Part shown: positions 57,199-64,000 of the stretch, piece after piece | Layout: every line of letters starts with the position of its first letter | Position numbering within the stretch: position 1 is the first letter of the stretch | NCBI RefSeq assembly: GCF_965218915.1 | Contig: NZ_OZ244708.1 | Coordinates: 2,046,001 to 2,110,000 of the forward strand | Direction: 5' to 3' | From: Novosphingopyxis sp965218915 | Lineage (GTDB): Bacteria; Pseudomonadota; Alphaproteobacteria; Sphingomonadales; Sphingomonadaceae | DNA: 64,000 nt | Notes under the pieces: generated by a model | Databases searched by the model: none | The model's input: only the letters and a program-made list of their open reading frames with translations | Told to the model about the DNA's origin: nothing | Program-made: the position numbers and the translations under genes

Positions 57199-57519
57199 TC
57201 ACCCGCGCTCGTCGAAGCGGTCGAACTCGTAGGCGATGGAGGTTTCGACCAGCCGGTCCCACAGCGCGGCGATCGCGCCCTCGGGCAGGCCCAGCGCGGC
57301 GGCGCGGGCGGCGGCGGCGGCGATGACCGCGGCCTTGCGCGCCTCGTCGCGCACCGCGCCGCGTTCCGGCTTGATCCGCGCGGCGGCGTCCATGTACCCG
57401 AAGCGCCGCGCGAGCAGATCGATCAGCGCGCGGTCGACCGCGTCGACGCCGGCGCGCACCTCGGCCATGGTGGTGCAGTCGGTCGGGTCGGTGGTCGGCT
57501 CGGGCGCGGGCTTGCTCAT
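57199..57519 (-). CDS. chorismate mutase (AroQ type)
   Basis: 106 aa from MSKPAPEPTT. All-helical AroQ fold: MAEVRAGVDAVDRALIDLLA with the conserved Arg, RFGYMDAAARIKPERG, and VRDEARKAAVIAAAAAR. Converts chorismate to prephenate for phenylalanine and tyrosine. Single-domain enzyme. Confidence 0.87.
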   Translation of the reverse strand: MSKPAPEPTTDPTDCTTMAEVRAGVDAVDRALIDLLARRFGYMDAAARIKPERGAVRDEARKAAVIAAAAARAAALGLPEGAIAALWDRLVETSIAYEFDRFDERG

Positions 57520-57695
57520 GGCGGTGCGTCTAGCATCCCGGCGGGCGATGTCGAGCGGTTGACTTGTAGGGCTTCGCGGCCTAACTGCCTCGCTTCGCGA
57601 TTGGCCCCGCACCCCGGTGAAGCGGTGGCCGCGTCCAGCATATCGGCTGGGCGGTGCGAGACCGGGACCAACGTGACGCAAATTGGAGACATGCC

Positions 57696-58310
57696 ATGTC
57701 GAAGCGCAAAGCATCGAAGTACAAACTCGACCGCCGCATGGGCGAGAACATCTGGGGCCGGCCCAAATCCCCGGTCAACCGCCGCGAATACGGCCCCGGC
57801 CAGCACGGCCAGCGCCGCAAGGGCAAGCTCAGCGATTACGGCATCCAGCTGCGCGCCAAGCAGAAGCTCAAGGGCTATTATGGCGACGTGACCGAGAAGC
57901 AGTTCAAGCGCGCCTATACCGAGGCGAGCAACATGAAGGGCGATACCGGCCAGAACCTGATCGGCCTGCTCGAGCGCCGACTGGACATGGTGGTGTACCG
58001 CGCCAAGTTCGCGCCGACCATCTTCGCCGCGCGCCAGCTGGTCAGCCACGGCCACGTCCGGGTGAACGGCGTGAAGTGCAACATCGCCAGCCGCCAGATC
58101 GCGTTGAATGACGAGATCAGCCTGGGCGCCAAGGCGAAGGAGATGGCGCTGGTGATCGAGGCGCAGGGCCTCGCCGAACGCGACGTGCCCGATTACGTGT
58201 CGGCCGACGGCAACGACAAGGTCAGCTTCGTGCGCGTGCCGACGCTCGACGAGGTGCCCTATCCGGTGAAGATGGAACCCAATCTGGTCGTCGAGTTCTA
58301 CTCGCGCTGA
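57696..58310 (+). CDS. rpsD: 30S ribosomal protein S4
   Basis: 204 aa from MSKRKASKYK. Highly conserved: RRMGENIWGRPKSPVNRREY, an S4 RNA-binding domain with RRLDMVVYRAKFAPTIFAAR and VSHGHVRVNG, and the end VPYPVKMEPNLVVEFYSR. Ribosome assembly and accuracy. The 3' end overlaps the converging membrane gene by 89 nt. Confidence 0.97.
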   Translation: MSKRKASKYKLDRRMGENIWGRPKSPVNRREYGPGQHGQRRKGKLSDYGIQLRAKQKLKGYYGDVTEKQFKRAYTEASNMKGDTGQNLIGLLERRLDMVVYRAKFAPTIFAARQLVSHGHVRVNGVKCNIASRQIALNDEISLGAKAKEMALVIEAQGLAERDVPDYVSADGNDKVSFVRVPTLDEVPYPVKMEPNLVVEFYSR

Positions 58311-60027
58311 TCGGGCTCCGGCCCGCCCGGCCCGGCGCCGTCAGGCAGGCGGCGTCGAGCAGCAGCGCCGCCGGGCCGGCGTAGATCGCGCAGGCGTCCG
58401 CCCGCCGCTGAACCAGCGAGCGGGCATGGGCGAGGCGGCGCGCGGCTAGAGCGGTCTCGGCCGGAAGCGTCCGGGCGAGCGCCGGCGGCAGCGCCCCCGC
58501 GGCGAGGAACGCGCGGTCGACGACGAGGTGGGTGACGCCGTAGCGTCGCACGAAGCGGGCGAGCGCCGCCGGATCGTCCGTCGAAACTTCGTCCAGCGTG
58601 TCGGCCAGGCGACGCGCCACCGGGCGGTAATAGCCGAGCTGGTAGGGGATGGCGTGCTCGGCCGTCGCCAGCACGCGGCGCCCGGCGAGCGCGGGAACGG
58701 CGGCGAGCGCGTCCGAGGGTCCGGCGAGCAGCGCATCGTCCGGCAGCGCGGCGACGGCGCGCGGCAGGCCGGGATCGGCCGGGGCCACGGGACGCGGCAT
58801 GCCGAGGACGGCGCCGACCAGCGCCGCGAGCGGGAGGACCGGGGCGAGCAGGACGGCGAGCGTTCGCCGTCCGCTCCCGGCCAGCCGGACCAGCGCGAGG
58901 CCGACGAGATGGGCGAGCGCCAGCGGCGCGGTGATCTCCAGGAGACGCTGGCTGTAGCGGCTCGGCAGGTGCAGCTCGAAGGCGAGCGCGGCGGCGATGG
59001 CGTAGCAGACCAGCGCCGCGCCGAGCGCCAGCGCGTAGAGCGGCGTCGGGCGCCAGGGCGAAGGCGTGCCGGTCCGCCGCTCGCGCCGCCACAGCCACAA
59101 GAGGAGGAGCGCGGGACCGAGGACGAGCGCGTAGAGCAGCCAAGCGGCCGGGTCCGCCGGGCCGGCGCAATCGAGAAAGGTCGGCGCGAAGCCGATGCGG
59201 TCCGAGCACAGCCAGGCGACCCGCCCGTCCGGACCGACGATGCTCGACCGACCGTCCGGGAGCGCCATGGCGGGCAGCGACAGCGCGCCGGGCCAGCCGA
59301 TCGCCGGGCCGTAGCCCCGCGCCGAGAGCAGGAACGGCGCGATGCCGATGACGACGGCGACGGCGCAGAGCAACAGGGTGGGCAGACGCGGCCAGTCGAA
59401 CAGGCGCGGCCACGGGCGCAACAGGGAGAGCCCGAGCATGCCGAAGGCGGCGACGGCGGGCGCGGGGTAGACGCCGGCGAGCGGCAGCAGGGCGAGCGCC
59501 ATCGGCGCGGCGCGGCGCTCGGCCAGGCCCCAGAGGAACAGGAGCAGCAGCGGCGGCGCGAAGCCGCGCGGCGTCGCCGAGACGAGCGCGTCGCCCATGG
59601 CGATGACGGGCAGCACGGCGCCGGCGGCGAGGAACGCCGCCATCGGATCGGCCGTCAGCGCCCGCGCCAGCCGCCACAGCGGCCAGGCGCCGAGCAGGAG
59701 CAGCAGCGGCGGCAACGCGTGGGCCACGGTCAGTGTCGGCAGGCCGAGCGCGCCCGCGCCCTCGAAGAGCCAGCGATAAGGCGGCGGGCTCACCGCCTGC
59801 CAGTAGCCGGCGATCAGGTCGCCGCGCATGGCGCCGGGATCGGCGATCCGCGCGGTCCAGGCGAGGAACTGCCGGGCATCGTCGGGGATCAGCCAGGGCG
59901 AAGCGGCGAGCGTGCCGGGCAGGACCAGCTGCCGGTAGAGGCTGGCAGCTGCGAGGACGAGCGCGAGCGCGGCGAAGGCGATGCCCCATGCGCTCCCGTC
60001 CCGCCGCCCCTGCCAGGCGCGCCTCAT
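58222..60027 (-). CDS. large multi-spanning membrane protein
   Basis: 601 aa. At least eight to ten hydrophobic segments (IAFAALALVLAAASLYRQLV, PLLLLLGAWPLWRLARAL, LLLCAVAVVIGIAPFLL, LYALVLGPALLLLWLW and others) and a soluble C-terminal part, resembling polytopic glycosyltransferase-like or oligosaccharide-flipping membrane proteins; no named family certain. Its ATG overlaps the preceding gene's stop by 4 nt. The last 29 codons overlap rpsD. Confidence 0.75.
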   Translation of the reverse strand: MRRAWQGRRDGSAWGIAFAALALVLAAASLYRQLVLPGTLAASPWLIPDDARQFLAWTARIADPGAMRGDLIAGYWQAVSPPPYRWLFEGAGALGLPTLTVAHALPPLLLLLGAWPLWRLARALTADPMAAFLAAGAVLPVIAMGDALVSATPRGFAPPLLLLFLWGLAERRAAPMALALLPLAGVYPAPAVAAFGMLGLSLLRPWPRLFDWPRLPTLLLCAVAVVIGIAPFLLSARGYGPAIGWPGALSLPAMALPDGRSSIVGPDGRVAWLCSDRIGFAPTFLDCAGPADPAAWLLYALVLGPALLLLWLWRRERRTGTPSPWRPTPLYALALGAALVCYAIAAALAFELHLPSRYSQRLLEITAPLALAHLVGLALVRLAGSGRRTLAVLLAPVLPLAALVGAVLGMPRPVAPADPGLPRAVAALPDDALLAGPSDALAAVPALAGRRVLATAEHAIPYQLGYYRPVARRLADTLDEVSTDDPAALARFVRRYGVTHLVVDRAFLAAGALPPALARTLPAETALAARRLAHARSLVQRRADACAIYAGPAALLLDAACLTAPGRAGRSPISASRTRRPDWVPSSPDRAPRRASARARS

Positions 60028-60965
60028 CCGCCGGCCTCGACCGAGCGCGCGCGGCGCCAGTAGTCGCTGAGGAACGGCAGGCCGCAGAGCGCCGGGATGA
60101 GGTAGCGGCAGGTCGCCAGCACGCCGAGCACCGCCGCCGCCCCCGCGCCGAGGAACGGGCCGTAGAAGAAGACGATCGCCGCGTCGCGCGTGCCGATCCC
60201 GGCCATGGTCAGCGGCACGAGGCCGGCGAGGATCGCCAGCGTTGCAAAGGCGACGTTGTCGAGCAGCGGGATCGCCGGGCCGAGCGCGCGGGCGAACAGC
60301 CAGAACTGGACGAGGTGCAGCAGCCACAGGCCGAGCGACACCGCGACGATGCCGGCGCTGCGCCGCTGCGCCCAGAACCAGCGCACCGCCCCGCCCCACT
60401 CCTCGCCGAAGCTCGCCGCCCGCGCGCCGATCGCGCCGGGGGCGAAGCGCGCGATCAGGCCGAGCGCGCGCACCCCGATGCCGCCCGGCGCGAGCAGCAG
60501 CACGAGCAGCGCCAGCAGGCCCGCCACCGCCAGCGCGGCGAGCCGGTAGAGCGGCTGCCGCCCGCCGACCCACAGCAGCGCGGGGACCGCCCAGAACAAG
60601 AGGCTCGCCAGGTCGAGCAGCTTCTCGAACACGACGATCGACAGCGCCCGCTCGCCGCCCACATCGTGGCGCCGGCCGAGCGCCCAGGCCTTGGCGATGT
60701 CGCCCAGCTTGCTCGGCAGAACGAGGTTCAGCGTCGATGCCGAAAGGATCAGCCGCACCGCCTCGCCGCCGCCGATCGCGCCGCGCGCGAGCAGGCGGAA
60801 GCGCCAGGCGGTGATCAGTGTCAGCGGGACGACCAGCGCCAGCCCGGCGATCAGCCAGCCCGGATCGGCGGCGCGCGCGGCGGCGGCGATGGCGGCGAGA
60901 TCGACGCGCCACCAGATGAACGCCAGCACCGCCAGGCTGACGGCGAGCGCGGCGAGCCGCTTCAT
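60024..60965 (-). CDS. lysylphosphatidylglycerol synthase TM/flippase-like protein
   Basis: 313 aa with about seven to eight membrane helices. Segments TLITAWRFRLLARGA, LNLVLPSKLGDIAKAWAL and VPLTMAGIGTRDAAIVFF are typical of the LPG_synthase_TM (flippase-like) family. Starts and ends overlap neighbours by 4 nt. Probably flips or presents a lipid-linked intermediate. Confidence 0.85.
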   Translation of the reverse strand: MKRLAALAVSLAVLAFIWWRVDLAAIAAAARAADPGWLIAGLALVVPLTLITAWRFRLLARGAIGGGEAVRLILSASTLNLVLPSKLGDIAKAWALGRRHDVGGERALSIVVFEKLLDLASLLFWAVPALLWVGGRQPLYRLAALAVAGLLALLVLLLAPGGIGVRALGLIARFAPGAIGARAASFGEEWGGAVRWFWAQRRSAGIVAVSLGLWLLHLVQFWLFARALGPAIPLLDNVAFATLAILAGLVPLTMAGIGTRDAAIVFFYGPFLGAGAAAVLGVLATCRYLIPALCGLPFLSDYWRRARSVEAGG

Positions 60966-62587
60966 GGCCTTGCGCCCAGATCGCGCTCGACCACCAGCGC
61001 CGCGTCGTCGGCCAGCCCGGCGAGCCGGTCGCTCCAGTCGATCCAGGGCTGGTCCTGCTCCGGGCTCCAGACGCGCGCCATGATCGTGGCGGTCGAGGTC
61101 TGGAAGCCGCCGACGCCGATCCGGGCAACGTCGCCCCAGCCCCGCTCGGCGCGCAGCTCGTCGCGCACCGTCCAGCCGCGGCCGTTCCACTCCAGCACGC
61201 GCCTGAAGGCGAAGGGCGCATCCTTGCGGCCCGTCACCAGCACCGCCTGCAGCATGCGGCGGACCAGGTCGGGGAAGAAGCGTCCGATGGTGATCATCAG
61301 CATGCGCAGCACGACCAATCTGAACGGGGTCAGCCGCGCCGCCTTGGCCCAGGCCATCCGGCCCTCGACCACGATGCGATCCGCGCCGAGTTCGGTCGCC
61401 GCGCTGCCGTCCAGATGAGTGACCGCGATACGGCCCCCCCGTGTCCGCAAGGTCGGCCCGGTGTCGGACCGGAGCAGCGCCGCGTCGTCGAACAGCTTGA
61501 ACGCGGCCCCGCGCGACAGCCCGGCATAGAGATGCGCGCCCGGCCGATGATCGCACAGCAGCGCCGCGCCTTCGAAATGCCGGCGCCCCTCCGGCAACGC
61601 CGGCGCGCCGGGTCGGTCCTCGCCCCACTCGGCCCACGCCCGCATCCAGCTCCAGACGTGGTGGCCGACGATATGGTCGTCGCCATAGCAGGGCTGACGA
61701 TCCTCGATCAGCGGGCGCAGCGCGCGGTCGTTGATCGCCCGCGCCCGCCCGCTCCACGCGCCCGCGATCTCGAAGCCGTGGGGGAAGAAGTTGCGCGTGC
61801 CGCGGCTGGCATACTCGCCGCCCACGCTGCCGTCCGGATGGACGAACCGCGCGATGAACCCGATCGCGCGGGCGCATGGGTCGCGCAGGCCCAGATCGGG
61901 CCGCAGCCGGTCGGTCTCCGCGAGCAGGCCGATGGTAAGCGAGAGATAGCCCGGATCGGCGCCGCCATATTCGTCGAACCAACCCTCCGCGTGTTGCCAG
62001 CTCAGCAGCCGCGCCGAGCGCTCGCGCAGCGCGGCGTCCCAACGCTCGCGGCCGAAACGCTCGCCCATCATGGCGAGGCAGCAGGCGATCAGCGCCTCGT
62101 GGTTGGACAGCCGCCCGCTCTCCTTGTGCCCGGCGAGCCAGGCCATGCGCCGGATCAGAAACGCATCGACCTCGGCATCGTCGTCCACCCCGAGCAACGC
62201 CGCCGTATGCAGCGCGGCGTAGAGCGAAAAGGCGGCGGCCCCGGCGGCGCGCTCATAGGGGTAATAGTCGTCGCAGCTCCCGTCGGGATGCGCCGAGCGC
62301 GCAGCGTAGCGCACCCCCGCGATGGCCCATTCGCGCATCGCCGGATCGCCGAACCAGCGGTTGCCCGGCATGTCGAGGCTATGGGCCAGCGCCAGCGGAT
62401 AGGCGAACTCCTGGCTCATCCCGCACGGGAAATCCATGATACGGTAATGCCAGTAGGCGCGGTCGAAGCAGCCGTAGGTGGCGCTGGCCGGCGTGCGGTC
62501 CTGCAGCGTCAGGAGCTTGGGGATTTCGGCGAGCGCGCGGGCCGCCAGCGCATCGCGCGGGAACGGCGCGGCCAACAGCTCAGGCAT
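60962..62587 (-). CDS. hypothetical protein, alpha/alpha-toroid-like
   Basis: 541 aa, no signal peptide or membrane helix. Repeated helical units with conserved tryptophan and His/Asp residues (FPCGMSQEFAYPLALAHSL, DPGYLSLTIGLLAETDRLR, YGDDHIVGHHVWSWMRAW) suggest an (alpha/alpha) toroid followed by a beta-rich C-terminal domain, as in polysaccharide lyases or heparinase-like proteins. Family not recognised. Overlaps the glycosyltransferase gene by 8 nt. Confidence 0.7.
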   Translation of the reverse strand: MPELLAAPFPRDALAARALAEIPKLLTLQDRTPASATYGCFDRAYWHYRIMDFPCGMSQEFAYPLALAHSLDMPGNRWFGDPAMREWAIAGVRYAARSAHPDGSCDDYYPYERAAGAAAFSLYAALHTAALLGVDDDAEVDAFLIRRMAWLAGHKESGRLSNHEALIACCLAMMGERFGRERWDAALRERSARLLSWQHAEGWFDEYGGADPGYLSLTIGLLAETDRLRPDLGLRDPCARAIGFIARFVHPDGSVGGEYASRGTRNFFPHGFEIAGAWSGRARAINDRALRPLIEDRQPCYGDDHIVGHHVWSWMRAWAEWGEDRPGAPALPEGRRHFEGAALLCDHRPGAHLYAGLSRGAAFKLFDDAALLRSDTGPTLRTRGGRIAVTHLDGSAATELGADRIVVEGRMAWAKAARLTPFRLVVLRMLMITIGRFFPDLVRRMLQAVLVTGRKDAPFAFRRVLEWNGRGWTVRDELRAERGWGDVARIGVGGFQTSTATIMARVWSPEQDQPWIDWSDRLAGLADDAALVVERDLGARP

Positions 62588-63554
62588 CGGACGGAGAAGC
62601 GTGGGGCTCGACCAGCCGGCGCTGCGCGCGGCGCTGGGCGTATTGGATATCCTCGAGCAGCCGCCGATTGATCTTCAGCAGCTCGCCGATCAGCCCGCCG
62701 ATCCACAGCAAGGCCGAGACCAGCAGCAGGATCGCCGCGGCGACCAGGCTCGGCAGATGGACGCGGCCGTCCGGCACCGCATAGGTCAGCCAGGTCCAGC
62801 GCCCGATCAGCCACAGGCCCAGCAGCAGCGCGGGCAGCGACAGCGCGAAGAAGGCGCTCAGCGGCTGGTAGATGAAATAGGTGCGCAGGATCGACGCGGT
62901 CGAGCGCATGACGTAGTTCGGGATCGAGCGGACCAGCCGCGATGGCCGCGTCTCGCCGTTCACGCCGACGGGCACCGAAGTGATGCGGATGTTCGATCGG
63001 CCCGCCTGGATGATCGATTCCAGCGTATAGGTATAGCCGTCGAAGATGTTGATCCGCATCGCCGCGTCGCGGGTCAGCGCGCGGAAACCGCTCGGCGCGT
63101 CGCCGATCGCGGTGCCCGAGACGCGCTTCACCACCGCGCTGCCCATGCGCTGCAGCATCCGCTTGGTCCAGCTGAAATGGGCGATGGTGCGGATCGGCCG
63201 GTCGCCGATCACGAACTCGGCGCGCCGCTCCAGGATCGGGCGGATCAGGTCTGGGATCGAGGACGCGTCGTACTGGTTGTCGGCGTCGGTGTTGACGATG
63301 ATGTCCGCGCCCTCCGCCACCGCCCGCGCCAGCCCCGCCATGAAGCCGTGGGCCAGCCCCATGTTCACCGGCAGGTCGACGATATGATCGACGCCGTGCG
63401 CCTTGGCCACCGCGACCGTCCGGTCGCTGCTGCCGTCGTTGACGATCAGCCATTCGACCACGTCCACGCCTTCCAGTTCACGCGGGAGATCGGCCAGCGC
63501 CGCGGGCAGCGCCTCTTCCTCATTGTAACAGGGGATCTGGATGACGAGTTTCAA
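62580..63554 (-). CDS. DPM1/ArnC-like family 2 glycosyltransferase
   Basis: 324 aa with a TTG start (GGAAAG 6 nt upstream); no ATG precedes it in frame with a good site. N-terminal GT-A domain: VIQIPCYNEEEALPAALADL, IVNTDADNQYDA (DxD), VNMGLAHGFMAG. Two membrane helices at the C-terminus (PLSAFFALSLPALLLGLWLI and LVAAAILLLVSALLWIGGLI). This layout is typical of enzymes transferring a sugar to a polyprenyl phosphate. First gene of a four-gene operon. Confidence 0.87.
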   Translation of the reverse strand: MKLVIQIPCYNEEEALPAALADLPRELEGVDVVEWLIVNDGSSDRTVAVAKAHGVDHIVDLPVNMGLAHGFMAGLARAVAEGADIIVNTDADNQYDASSIPDLIRPILERRAEFVIGDRPIRTIAHFSWTKRMLQRMGSAVVKRVSGTAIGDAPSGFRALTRDAAMRINIFDGYTYTLESIIQAGRSNIRITSVPVGVNGETRPSRLVRSIPNYVMRSTASILRTYFIYQPLSAFFALSLPALLLGLWLIGRWTWLTYAVPDGRVHLPSLVAAAILLLVSALLWIGGLIGELLKINRRLLEDIQYAQRRAQRRLVEPHASPSDA

Positions 63555-63718
63555 AGCGGGCTTTCCGGCGGCTGCACGAACGGCCCCCGCGCATAAGCCC
63601 GCCTGGCTGGCCTTGCAACAAGGCTGGGTCATGCGCGCGGCGCGCGGCTTGCCCCCGGCCCGGCGCTCTGCCAGATTGCCCGGTATCGCCAGACTCCCCC
63701 GAGAGGAACTCGCCCACC

Positions 63719-64000
63719 ATGAAAACGTCCCTTCTGTCCGCCGCCGCCTTGTCCGCGCTGACGCTCGCCGCCTGTACCCATGTGCCGGATGCCGCGACGC
63801 AGAGCCTGGACCAGCTCACCGGCCGCGCGCCGACCGGCGATGGGATGGCGGACACGATGGTGAGCGATGCGACCGCAATCGCGCCGCCCCAGCTGTCCGA
63901 ACAGACGATGAAGGATGTGACGCGCGAGCTTTCGTCCGATGCGTTCCAGGGCCGCGCACCGGGCACGATCGGCGAGGAGAAGACCAAGGCGCTGATGGTC
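63719..64000 (+). CDS. M28 family peptidase lipoprotein, partial
   Basis: First 94 codons only; runs off the window end. Lipobox LTLAAC near residue 19, then LSSDAFQGRAPGTIGEEKT, the conserved start of M28-family zinc aminopeptidase domains. The metal ligands would lie beyond the edge. Confidence 0.75.
   Translation, partial: MKTSLLSAAALSALTLAACTHVPDAATQSLDQLTGRAPTGDGMADTMVSDATAIAPPQLSEQTMKDVTRELSSDAFQGRAPGTIGEEKTKALMV

Noticed and set aside
58298..59989. Second minus-strand frame of 563 codons in the same place as the membrane gene
   Set aside because: The competing frame has many clear membrane helices and starts with an ATGA overlap; this one is Arg/Pro-rich.
58528..61418. Several long Arg/Gln-rich plus-strand frames
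   Set aside because: Antisense to the glycan operon; composition is low-complexity and without motifs.

Overview
The window is high-GC chromosomal DNA from an alphaproteobacterium, most likely a sphingomonad (Sphingomonadaceae or Erythrobacteraceae). This rests on the mix of two large TonB-dependent receptors, a class II DAHP synthase, a SleB-type wall hydrolase, RpsD, UvrA, a PaoABC-type aldehyde oxidoreductase and a catabolic cluster with Baeyer-Villiger and Rieske oxygenases. The genus cannot be fixed from this sequence alone.

Layout. (1) 0.05-3.3 kb: a four-gene operon on the minus strand with ATGA overlaps (glycosyltransferase, acyl-CoA dehydrogenase-like, PIG-L deacetylase, NodS-like methyltransferase), then an EcsC-family gene broken by a one-base deletion. 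(2) 4.6-23.1 kb: a catabolic region with two TetR regulators and one LuxR regulator, MaoC hydratase, a CrtC/AttH-like protein (DUF7064), DUF6285 plus APH-like kinase, a truncated CaiB/AMACR gene, two SDRs, two crotonases, a Baeyer-Villiger monooxygenase, a Rieske oxygenase, thiolase, acyl-CoA ligase, a cyclase/metal hydrolase and a TonB receptor. Together they look like import, ring oxidation and opening, and beta-oxidation of an unknown cyclic substrate. (3) 23.2-25.9 kb: mobile-element debris (IS3 remnant, DUF2493 remnant, truncated hypothetical) around an intact Xre-RES toxin-antitoxin pair. (4) 25.9-29.8 kb: paoABC. (5) 29.9-40.7 kb: DksA/TraR zinc finger, L,D-transpeptidase, TonB receptor, GAF-HWE sensor kinase, class II DAHP synthase, DUF2891 lipoprotein, SleB hydrolase and a carboxymuconolactone decarboxylase-family protein. 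(6) 40.9-43.3 kb: a low-GC retron cassette (structured RNA candidate, small amphipathic protein, Xre HTH, reverse transcriptase), flanked by a complete CMD gene and a diverged 3' fragment of a second CMD gene. (7) 43.3-58.3 kb: uvrA with a downstream nucleotidyltransferase pair, small lipoproteins, a trimeric autotransporter adhesin, membrane proteins, an HTH protein with a conserved leader, a CHRD protein, a TrmJ-like methyltransferase, chorismate mutase and rpsD. (8) 58.2-63.6 kb: a minus-strand operon of glycosyltransferase, unknown 541-aa protein, flippase-like membrane protein and large membrane protein, probably glycolipid assembly. The window ends inside an M28-type peptidase lipoprotein.

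A dispersed palindromic repeat family (two facing hairpins, about 75 bp) occurs at least six times, sometimes with longer conserved flanks and once expanded into an 18-bp tandem array. In two places it is read as part of a protein, and a different repeat has entered uvrA. The most noteworthy items are the retron with its flanking CMD fragment, the about 75-bp leader shared by the 53.4-kb HTH gene and a decayed paralogue next to the retron, and the two uncharacterised glycan/lipid operons.
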